From: Anaerolineae bacterium
GTDB lineage: Bacteria > Chloroflexota > Anaerolineae > B4-G1
Direction: 5' to 3'
DNA length: 12,129 nt
Assembly (NCBI GenBank): GCA_030612585.1
Contig: JAUWNP010000131.1
Location: forward strand, 1 to 12,129
Shown piece after piece: positions 6,212 to 12,129 of this stretch (position 1 is the stretch's first letter; each line of letters begins with the position of its first letter). The notes beneath the pieces are model-generated. The model was not told the origin of the DNA. It saw only the letters and a list, made by a program, of their open reading frames with translations, and ran no database searches. A program made the position numbers and the translations under genes.

Positions 6212-6306
6212 TTTCCCTCCCGTTGACCCACGTTAGTATCACACTTGCTGACCCTGTTATGACTGTCGCCATTGTACCTGCTTGGAGGGCGGTTGCCTGG
6301 TATACG

Positions 6307-6334
6307 ATTATACTACCGAAGAAGGACCTGTCAA
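6307..6334 (-). promoter_or_regulatory. Consensus promoter of the toxin-antitoxin operon
   Basis: The minus strand has a perfect TTGACA (6334-6329), a 16-bp spacer and a perfect TATAAT (6312-6307). The start point would be near 6299, giving a leader of nearly 90 nt before the antitoxin ATG at 6211. The -35 hexamer straddles the edge of helicase-remnant copy B. Confidence 0.75.
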
Positions 6335-6474
6335 TCAGAGAGCCACTCAGCCACTCAGCCGCGGCCCTCGGGAGCAGCGCCGGCGAACCTCGGCGCACGG
6401 TTGGCTCGGGCAGCGATTCGATGAACAGCGGGTCGTAACTCTTGGTCAGTAGCCGCTTGTCGAAGATGACCACG
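6331..6474 (-). pseudogene. DinG-type helicase 3'-end remnant, copy B
   Basis: The minus strand reads VVIFDKRLLTKSYDPLFIES, then LPEPTVRRGSPALLPRAAAEW, the C-terminal end of a DinG/XPD-type helicase (ILDxRLLTKxYG...ESLP pattern). It is about 90 percent identical by eye to copy A at 5400-5535. It differs by an 8-bp tandem duplication (ACTCAGCC at 6346-6361 on the plus strand) that shifts the frame before the ancestral stop. It begins 15 nt after the CHAT gene stop and has no upstream helicase domains. Confidence 0.7.
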
Positions 6475-6488
6475 GAGCAACTGACCTG

Positions 6489-9400
6489 CTACCTCCTCGA
6501 CAATCTCCGAACTCGTATGAAGATCAGGAGAGTCAGACCCAGCAGCAATACTGCCGCCAACGCGACGGCCAATACCCACACTCTGTCACTCCCTCTGGTT
6601 GTTGGTATCGAGGTGGTGCTCACCGTACCCGCATCACCGCTCAGGACAAAGGCGGCCCAGTAGTACGGGTGCGCCCACTCTGGATGCGCCGGGTCGGTGC
6701 GCACCTCATTCTGCGCTGTCTGCAGTGACTCCGCCTTGCCCATCCCCGCCAGCAGGTGGGTGTAGAAGCGGACCATCAACGTCCCTGTCGCCTCATCGTC
6801 CACCGACCACAGGCTGGCCACCACCGTCGGTGCACCGTAGAGGAAGGCGCGGTTCAGGCCCACCACTTCATCTCCGGCGCTCAGTTCCCCCAATTGCGTC
6901 TGGCAGGCACTGAGCACGACCAAGTCGGCCTGCTGTAGATCCAGCCCGTACACCTCGTGGACGTTCAGGTGACCGTCGTCGTCCTCACCTGGGGCCAGCC
7001 AGAGGCGGGAGAAGAGAGGGGCAGCAGGGTTGAAACTGCCGTGGGCCGCCAGGTGAACCATCCCGGCCGCACCCACTTGCGCCGACAGCGCTCCCTCGCT
7101 CGCTTCGGTTCCCACGAGTGACTCCGCGCCAAATAGCCCGGCCACCGCCTCTGCTTCCTGGGCTGCGTGGTCCAGCCGGGGGAGATCGGGGTTATCGGTC
7201 TGTGGATCACCCAGGACCAACGGAGCGGTCGGCTCCCGCTCCGTCTTGGCCTGGATGAAGGGCAGCGCGCTGGCAGAGGGGAGTTGGAAGAGGATAAACT
7301 GCTCGCCGAAGTACCGCTCTCCGTCGCTCAACGCGGCAAAGGGCACGTAGTGGAGCGCCTGGTGGGGAATGATGCCCACCTTGGGTGTGGACAAGTAGGG
7401 TTTCAGAGGTGCGACGAGCCAGGTGTAGAGGTCGCTCAGGCTGCGGGGGTGGGGGTTGCCCAGGTTGGCCAGGCCCAGGCGACGAAAGTTCTCGACTGCC
7501 CTGGCGATCTCTTCCGCGCTGGCGGGCAACTCGACCATCTGGAAGTCGTCGCGGGTGAGAACGGAGGCCAGGACATTCTCATCGGTCAGATAGTAGGCCA
7601 CCAGTGTGGTCTGGTCGTCGAGGAGCGCCTGGGTGTCGGTGACGGTGGTGGCGGGCACCGTTACCAGCGAGGCCAGTTCGGGGTTGGTAAGTTGGAGCCG
7701 GGCCAGCAGGTCCCCATACTCCTGCTGTTTGGTCGTCAGTTGTGTTTCGATGGAGCGAATGATCTGCTCATCCTGCTGGTCGGGCGATTTGGACTTTCCG
7801 GCCAACAGACTGCTTTCGAGGGCAGCCAGTTCGCCGTGCAGCGTTTCCTCCTGGTGCAGAAGGGTGGCGTCACCGCTCTGGCGCACGTCCGGCCGGTTGT
7901 TGCCCATCGTGTCCAGGAAGGCGCGGGCGCGGTTGCGCTCGGAGAGGTTGAAGGCCTCGTCGGTGCGCCCCATTGCAACGAGGAGGCGGACGGCGCTCTG
8001 GTAGACGTCCACGTCCTGGCCGGCCAGGGCGATCTGGAAGGCTTCGACCTTTATTTCGGCGCGGAGCGTCTCGCGGACGACGATGGACCGGAGGTAGTAT
8101 TCGAGCGCTTTGGTTTCGTCCCCTTGTTGTTCATACACCTGACCGATGTTGTTCAGCGTCGTCGCCATCCCTTTCTGGTCGCCAATCTCCTGTTGGATGG
8201 GCAGTGCTTGCTGTGAGTAGGCCAACGCCTGCTCATACTCAGCCAGGCCTTTGTAGTGTGCCCCGATGCCGTTCATCATCCTCGCTTCACTGTACCGGTT
8301 GCCAATGTCCTGCGCAATGGACAGTGCCTGCTGGTCGTAGGTCAGCGCTTGCTCGTAGTCAGCGAGAGCGTTGTACACTCGTCCGATGTTGTGCAATATT
8401 GTTGCTTCCCCCCACTGGGTGCCGATCTCCCGCGCGATATTCAATGCCTGCTGGAAGAAGACTAGCGCCTGTTCGTAGTCAGACGATCGAAAGTAGACCG
8501 CCCCGATGCTGTTCAGCGTCGCTGCCTCCCCTCCCCGGTCGCCGGTTTCCTGCTGGATGGGCAGTGCTTGCAGAGCGTAGGCTAGCGCTTGCTCGTGTGC
8601 GCCCAGGTTGAGGTAGATCACCCCAATGTTGCCCAGTGTCGTTGCCTCCCCTGCCCGGTTGCCGATTTCCTGGTCAATGGCCAGGGCCTCCTGGTAATAG
8701 GTCAGCGCCTGTTCGTAGTCGGAGCGGTCATCGTAGACCGTCCCGATGTTGTTCAGTGTTCCTGCCTCCCCTGCCCGGTTGCCAATCTCCCGCCCGATAG
8801 CCAACGCCTGCTCGTAGTATGTCAGTGCCTGTTCGTAGTCAGAGAGGACTTTGTAGACTGAACCGGTGTTGTTTAGCGTTCTTCCCTCCTCCGCCCGGTC
8901 GCCGATTTCCCGTGTGATTTCTAGCGCCTGCTGATGGTAGGCCAGCGCCTGCTGATAGTCGGACAGGACACGGTATGCCGCGCCGATGTCGTTCAGCATC
9001 CTCGCCTCCCCTGCCCGGTCGCTGATCTCCTGTGCGATTTCCAGCGCCTGCTGGTAGTAGAGCAGCGCCTGTGCATAGTCGGATAGGGCGTGGTAGGCTC
9101 CCCCTATATTGCCCAGCGTCACCGCCTCTCCCGCCCGGTCGCCGACCTCTTGCCGGATGGTCAACGCCTGCTCGTAGTAGTCCAGCGCTTGCTCGTAGTA
9201 GTCCAGGGCCTCGTAGATCAGCCCGGTGTTGCTCAGCGTCGTCCCCATCCCTGCCCGATCACCGATCTCCTGCTGGATGGGCAGCGCCTGCTGGAAGTAG
9301 TCCAGCGCCCGCTCGTAATCAGACAGAGCGAGATAGGCCATTCCAACGTTGTTCAGCGTCGTCGCCTCTCCTCTCTGGTCGCCGATCTCCTGTGAGATGT

Positions 9401-10685
9401 TCAGCGCCTGTTGGTAATAGGCCAGCGCCTGCTCATAGTTGGAGAGGTCGTGGTGAACCGACCCAATGTTGCTCAGCATCTTCGCTTCCCCCTCCCGATC
9501 GCCGATCTCCTGCCGGATGGGTAGCGACTGCTGGTAGTAGTCCATCGCTTGCTCATAGTCGGCGATAGCCCGGTAGATGCCCCCCATGTTGTTCAGCGTC
9601 ACCGCTTCCCCTGTCTGGTCACCAACCTCCCGAAAGATGGTCAACGCTTCCTGATAATAGTCCAACGCCTGCTCGTAGTCGTAGAGTTCTTCGTGGACCG
9701 CTGCGATGTCTTTCAGCGTCCACGCCTCCTCCGGTGGGACACCCATCTCTTGCCAGAGGGTCAGCGATTGTTGAAACAGCCCCAGTGCGCCCAAGAAGTC
9801 GCCCTGTTGACTGAGGGTAACAGCCTTGCCTCCGATAGCCATAGCCTGCCCGTCGGGCGTGATGTACCATACAAGCCCCGACCCGGTAACGAGCAGGTTG
9901 TCAAAGTGGACCTCTGTGAGTTCGTCCTCGTAGGACGTTGACGTGAGGGCAATGTCGCCTCCGCTGAAGGTGGTGTCGCTCGCTTCAGCCAACAGTTCCC
10001 CGTTGACGAACAGCGCCAGATACTCCCCGTCACAGACCGCGCGGATATGGTTTGTCACATTCCCCCGGTGGATAGCGGCAGATTCTTGCCAATCCGCCAG
10101 CCATTCGAAACTCCCTCCTTGGGCTTTGGCGATAGCGTGGGAGCCATCTCCCCTGATGAGCAAGTAGTACCCAGCCCCGTCAAACCGTGCTCTGCACACC
10201 ACCCCGTAGACGGTACTATCGTTGGGCGGGGTCGAAATCTGCGTGGCATCCACCGCGATAGCAAAATCGTCGAAGGAACGGTAGGGGACACCCCACGTCG
10301 GTTTGCCCGTCCCATTTGAGGTGACGGAGTACGCGCCAGACCTGTAGCCCACGCTACCTGTTGCGTAGTCACCCACCTCCCAACCACTGCCTGGATCGCT
10401 GAAATCATCCTCGAAGAGCATATTTTCATCGGGGGGTGGTGTTGGTTCCTGGGCGGGCGGCACGGCCGCGACCGGCTGCTCCATAATAGATAGCAGCAAC
10501 AGCACCATGGTCAGGCGGCCCAAGAATCCAATTAGCCTGATGTTCCAGCAATTCTCAATTTGAGGTGTCGCGAGCCACGGACGTTTTTCCCGGGGCGAAG
10601 CAATCTCCCCCAGTCGCTTGGAGATTGCTTCGTCGCAAAAAACGCTCCTCGCAATGACATAATGAGAATTGCTGCTGATGTTCAT
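6489..10685 (-). CDS. Secreted, membrane-anchored LamG-TPR-CHAT protease
   Basis: A 1398-residue protein. In order: a hydrophobic signal segment at about 50-74 (LIGFLGRLTMVLLLLSIM...PVAA), a proline-rich linker, a LamG/concanavalin-like beta domain at about 87-268 (FEDDFSDPGSGWEV to EVHFDNLLVTG), fourteen TPR units of exactly 40 residues at 297-856, a helical linker, a CHAT domain at about 1081-1353, and a single membrane helix at 1369-1390 with a basic tail. CHAT is a caspase-like cysteine protease fold; the catalytic pair is H1215 (VHLAAHGSF) and C1261 (VVLSACQTQLG). The TPR array probably binds a partner or the substrate. Signal plus anchor places the whole enzyme outside the cytoplasmic membrane. 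GGGAGG stands 6 nt before the ATG. The signal-peptide codons are split by a small mobile element that adds 46 residues. It is the last gene of a leftward operon. Confidence 0.93.
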   Translation of the reverse strand: MNISSNSHYVIARSVFCDEAISKRLGEIASPREKRPWLATPQIENCWNIRLIGFLGRLTMVLLLLSIMEQPVAAVPPAQEPTPPPDENMLFEDDFSDPGSGWEVGDYATGSVGYRSGAYSVTSNGTGKPTWGVPYRSFDDFAIAVDATQISTPPNDSTVYGVVCRARFDGAGYYLLIRGDGSHAIAKAQGGSFEWLADWQESAAIHRGNVTNHIRAVCDGEYLALFVNGELLAEASDTTFSGGDIALTSTSYEDELTEVHFDNLLVTGSGLVWYITPDGQAMAIGGKAVTLSQQGDFLGALGLFQQSLTLWQEMGVPPEEAWTLKDIAAVHEELYDYEQALDYYQEALTIFREVGDQTGEAVTLNNMGGIYRAIADYEQAMDYYQQSLPIRQEIGDREGEAKMLSNIGSVHHDLSNYEQALAYYQQALNISQEIGDQRGEATTLNNVGMAYLALSDYERALDYFQQALPIQQEIGDRAGMGTTLSNTGLIYEALDYYEQALDYYEQALTIRQEVGDRAGEAVTLGNIGGAYHALSDYAQALLYYQQALEIAQEISDRAGEARMLNDIGAAYRVLSDYQQALAYHQQALEITREIGDRAEEGRTLNNTGSVYKVLSDYEQALTYYEQALAIGREIGNRAGEAGTLNNIGTVYDDRSDYEQALTYYQEALAIDQEIGNRAGEATTLGNIGVIYLNLGAHEQALAYALQALPIQQETGDRGGEAATLNSIGAVYFRSSDYEQALVFFQQALNIAREIGTQWGEATILHNIGRVYNALADYEQALTYDQQALSIAQDIGNRYSEARMMNGIGAHYKGLAEYEQALAYSQQALPIQQEIGDQKGMATTLNNIGQVYEQQGDETKALEYYLRSIVVRETLRAEIKVEAFQIALAGQDVDVYQSAVRLLVAMGRTDEAFNLSERNRARAFLDTMGNNRPDVRQSGDATLLHQEETLHGELAALESSLLAGKSKSPDQQDEQIIRSIETQLTTKQQEYGDLLARLQLTNPELASLVTVPATTVTDTQALLDDQTTLVAYYLTDENVLASVLTRDDFQMVELPASAEEIARAVENFRRLGLANLGNPHPRSLSDLYTWLVAPLKPYLSTPKVGIIPHQALHYVPFAALSDGERYFGEQFILFQLPSASALPFIQAKTEREPTAPLVLGDPQTDNPDLPRLDHAAQEAEAVAGLFGAESLVGTEASEGALSAQVGAAGMVHLAAHGSFNPAAPLFSRLWLAPGEDDDGHLNVHEVYGLDLQQADLVVLSACQTQLGELSAGDEVVGLNRAFLYGAPTVVASLWSVDDEATGTLMVRFYTHLLAGMGKAESLQTAQNEVRTDPAHPEWAHPYYWAAFVLSGDAGTVSTTSIPTTRGSDRVWVLAVALAAVLLLGLTLLIFIRVRRLSRR
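8118..9797 (-). repeat. Fourteen tandem 120-bp units encoding TPRs
   Basis: The CHAT gene contains 14 consecutive units of exactly 120 bp with no length variation. Each encodes a 40-residue helix pair of the form YEQALxYYQQALxIxQEIGD, RxGEAxTLNNIGxVYxxLSD. A fifteenth, degenerate unit (ETKALEYYLRSIVV) follows. The 40-residue period is longer than the standard 34-residue TPR and is typical of the tetratricopeptide arrays of NB-ARC and CHAT proteins. Confidence 0.92.
10537..10683. mobile_element. 129-bp MITE-like element with 9-bp target duplication
   Basis: The element spans 10546-10674. Its ends are CAGCAATTCTCA (10546-10557) and TGAGAATTGCTG (10663-10674), exact reverse complements. It is bordered by the direct repeat CTGATGTTC at 10537-10545 and 10675-10683. 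The interior continues as an imperfect palindrome, with GAAGCAATCTCC on the left answered by GGAGATTGCTTC on the right. It has no coding capacity for a transposase, so it would be mobilised in trans. It lies in the signal-peptide codons of the CHAT gene and adds 138 bp net (46 codons) without a stop. Confidence 0.85.
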
Positions 10686-10713
10686 CGTGTACCTCCCAGC
10701 CCCGCCTGGATGA

Positions 10714-11850
10714 TCATTCGGCCAACAGTTGGTCTACTTGCTCCATGCCGTCCTGGTCGCCAATCTGCTCGTAGAGCGCCCGCGCCGCTTGCAAGTGTTC
10801 CTCTCCCGTCCCGTCGGCCAGGAGCCGGGCCGCCAGCCCCAACCCAACCTGCGCCGCCGCCTCCGCTTCCAACTCGCCTGTGGTCTGTGCTCCCACCAGA
10901 GCCTGGGCGAAGGCTTCCTGGGCCTCTGTGGCCAACCCCATTTCGAGGTACACCCGGCCCAGAGCCAGTTGCACTGCCGGGGCCTCGTCGCTCGCGGTCA
11001 ACTCTTGCAGCAATTGGGAGGCCTCGGCGCGCAGCCCGTGGCCCAGGTAGAGTTCGGCCACCAACATGTCGGCGGCAATTGGGCTGAGCGACTGGGCGCG
11101 CAGCCGCGCTTCCAATGCTTGCACCGACTCCGCCTCCTCAGCCGGTAGCAGCCAGAAGCCCAGTCCGGCATGCCCCTCGCTGCTCTCGTCGGAACGCTGG
11201 CCATCTCCCTCAATGACCAACACGTAGGTCGCGCGGGATTCCAGCGGCGGCCAGTCCTCCGGCCAGTCCAGTTCCCCACCTGTCACCTGGACCGGCGCCC
11301 GGTCCTGCCCGTCGTCACCGAGCAGCGTGACTGTGTAGGTGTCTACGTCTGGCAGGGGATGCCAGCCCAGCGAGGGGCGGCTGTTCAAGAGCGCCGTATT
11401 TCGGGGGCGCAAGACGTAGGGATTCTTGTCGTCTTTCTCACCGCGCAGAGCGGCAACGTCTGACCAGGGACGAGGAGGCCGGCCAGCCTGGCAGGGCACG
11501 CCATGTTCCAGCCCATCGGCGAGCAGAGAGTTAGGCCCCTGCTCCCACATCGTTTCATCACCGCAAAAGATGACCCCAGTGCTGCCTTCGGCCACGCGCA
11601 GCAGATCGCCCGGCGCTACGGCAACACCGAATCCCGCCGGAAGGAAATCACTCCAGCCCGCGCGGCGCAGCCACACTTCCCCCTCGGCCTGGACCAGCAG
11701 GTTGGGCAATGCCGGTTCGGATGTCCGGCCTGTTGTCGCCGGCATAGGTGTTGACCCCTGACCACAGGCTACCGCCATCAGGCCGGACGCGATTAGAAGT
11801 AAGCCAAGTAACACCCTCTTACTCATTCTCATTATACTCATTATGCTCAT
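10714..11850 (-). CDS. FecR-like/TPR lipoprotein
   Basis: A 378-residue exported lipoprotein. A basic N-terminus and hydrophobic run (KRVLLGLLLIASGLMAVAC) end in a lipobox-like AVAC, giving the lipidated cysteine C29. Residues about 52-120 form a FecR-like beta domain (VQAEGEVWLRRAGWSDFLPA, GVAVAPGDLLRVAEGSTGVI). Residues about 150-215 (LLNSRPSLGWHPLPDVDTYTV...TYVLVIEG) read like a fibronectin-III-like domain. The last 140 residues are TPR helices (DMLVAELYLGHGLRAEASQL, LALGRVYLEMGLATEAQEAF). It may act with the downstream CHAT protease as an outer-face scaffold or sensor. The first ATG overlaps the upstream stop in TAATG, and GGAG lies 8-9 nt before it. Four ATG codons occur in the first nine codons because of an ATAATGAG microrepeat, so the exact start is uncertain by a few residues. 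Confidence 0.85.
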   Translation of the reverse strand: MSIMSIMRMSKRVLLGLLLIASGLMAVACGQGSTPMPATTGRTSEPALPNLLVQAEGEVWLRRAGWSDFLPAGFGVAVAPGDLLRVAEGSTGVIFCGDETMWEQGPNSLLADGLEHGVPCQAGRPPRPWSDVAALRGEKDDKNPYVLRPRNTALLNSRPSLGWHPLPDVDTYTVTLLGDDGQDRAPVQVTGGELDWPEDWPPLESRATYVLVIEGDGQRSDESSEGHAGLGFWLLPAEEAESVQALEARLRAQSLSPIAADMLVAELYLGHGLRAEASQLLQELTASDEAPAVQLALGRVYLEMGLATEAQEAFAQALVGAQTTGELEAEAAAQVGLGLAARLLADGTGEEHLQAARALYEQIGDQDGMEQVDQLLAE

Positions 11851-12129
11851 TATGGATCTCCTGTCTCCTCAGCCAATCGTTCCCGGGCCTCGGCCACCCA
11901 GCGGAAGGCGTCCAGACAATCGGGGGGGAGGTGGGATACGCCTGCGGCGCACGACTCTGACTCGGCCACGGCCAACGCATAACCCAGACTGTCCTGCCAG
12001 GCGCGGCGGGCGTCGGTGGGCTTTTCCAAAGCCTCGTGGGCCTGGGCCTCCACCTGGTGCATCTCGGCCAGGTAGATTTCCACGCTCACTCCTTGGCCCT
12101 GCAACGTCTTCAGATTTTCTGCCACTTCT
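11850..12129 (-). CDS. C-terminal part of a helical (TPR-like) protein, cut by window edge
   Basis: The frame is open to the window end and gives about 92 residues up to a TAA at 11852-11850; the true start lies outside. A GTG at 12125 is possible as a start but has no Shine-Dalgarno sequence in view, so I treat the gene as partial. The sequence is helical with a TPR-like rhythm (AEMHQVEAQAHEALEKPTDA, RRAWQDSLGYALAVAESESC, FRWVAEARERLAEE). Two cysteines flank a SHLPPD loop. The stop overlaps the lipoprotein ATG by one base (TAATG), so the two are translated together. Role unknown beyond membership of the CHAT operon. Confidence 0.65.
   Translation of the reverse strand, partial: EVAENLKTLQGQGVSVEIYLAEMHQVEAQAHEALEKPTDARRAWQDSLGYALAVAESESCAAGVSHLPPDCLDAFRWVAEARERLAEETGDP

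Noticed and set aside
6212..6300. Small peptide frame (MATVITGSASVILTW...) in the leader of the antitoxin gene
   Set aside because: No Shine-Dalgarno sequence, it overlaps the antitoxin start out of frame, and there is no sign of conservation.
7167..8216. Long plus-strand frame opposite the CHAT gene (349 codons) and similar frames at 8256-9941
   Set aside because: They mirror the high-GC TPR and CHAT codons, carry no recognisable domain, and conflict with a clearly real protein on the other strand.
8118..9797. CRISPR-like regular repetition
   Set aside because: The period is a coding 120-bp TPR unit with no conserved repeat-spacer structure.
1..12129. tRNA, rRNA, riboswitch or replication origin
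   Set aside because: I saw no cloverleaf, conserved rRNA segments, known riboswitch cores or DnaA-box clusters on reading both strands; without a covariance search this is not exhaustive.

Overview
The window looks like chromosomal DNA of a GC-rich bacterium, most plausibly a member of the Chloroflexota (Anaerolineae or Caldilineae type). The grounds are a very large secreted TPR-CHAT protein in an operon with a FecR-like lipoprotein, clear Shine-Dalgarno sequences, sigma70-type promoters, many short degenerate repeats and a Gram-positive-style LexA box. The assignment is an inference from gene content; there is no phylogenetic marker in the window.

Layout. 1-1100: a repeat remnant, then a leftward membrane protein of lower GC, divergent from a rightward membrane protein (1125-1967) built from two related halves. 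2055-2405: a rightward DUF3795 cysteine-rich protein behind a near-consensus promoter with a LexA-like palindrome at the start point. 2427-2527: a 17-bp inverted-repeat element at a convergent junction. 2537-5236: three leftward genes, namely a PhnP-like metallo-hydrolase, an unrecognised protein with a probable winged helix, and a queuosine-salvage Qng1 family (DUF2419) enzyme. 5237-6488: an island of remnants in which two copies of the 3' end of a DinG-type helicase gene flank a VapBC-like toxin-antitoxin pair. 6489-12129: a leftward operon of a partial gene at the window edge, a FecR-like/TPR lipoprotein and a 1398-residue protein with signal sequence, LamG-like domain, 14 TPR units of exactly 40 residues, CHAT protease domain and C-terminal membrane anchor.

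The three right-hand genes are coupled (TAATG overlap, then a 28-nt gap) and probably form one envelope system: a lipoprotein sensor or scaffold and a tethered, externally facing caspase-like protease. The most striking structural observation is a 129-bp MITE-like element with 12-bp perfect terminal inverted repeats and a 9-bp target duplication. It sits inside the signal-peptide codons of the CHAT gene, and the 138-bp net gain keeps the frame. Removing it on paper restores a textbook signal peptide. Several other genes are also touched by repeats: the C-terminus of the first gene and a G-tract insert inside qng1.
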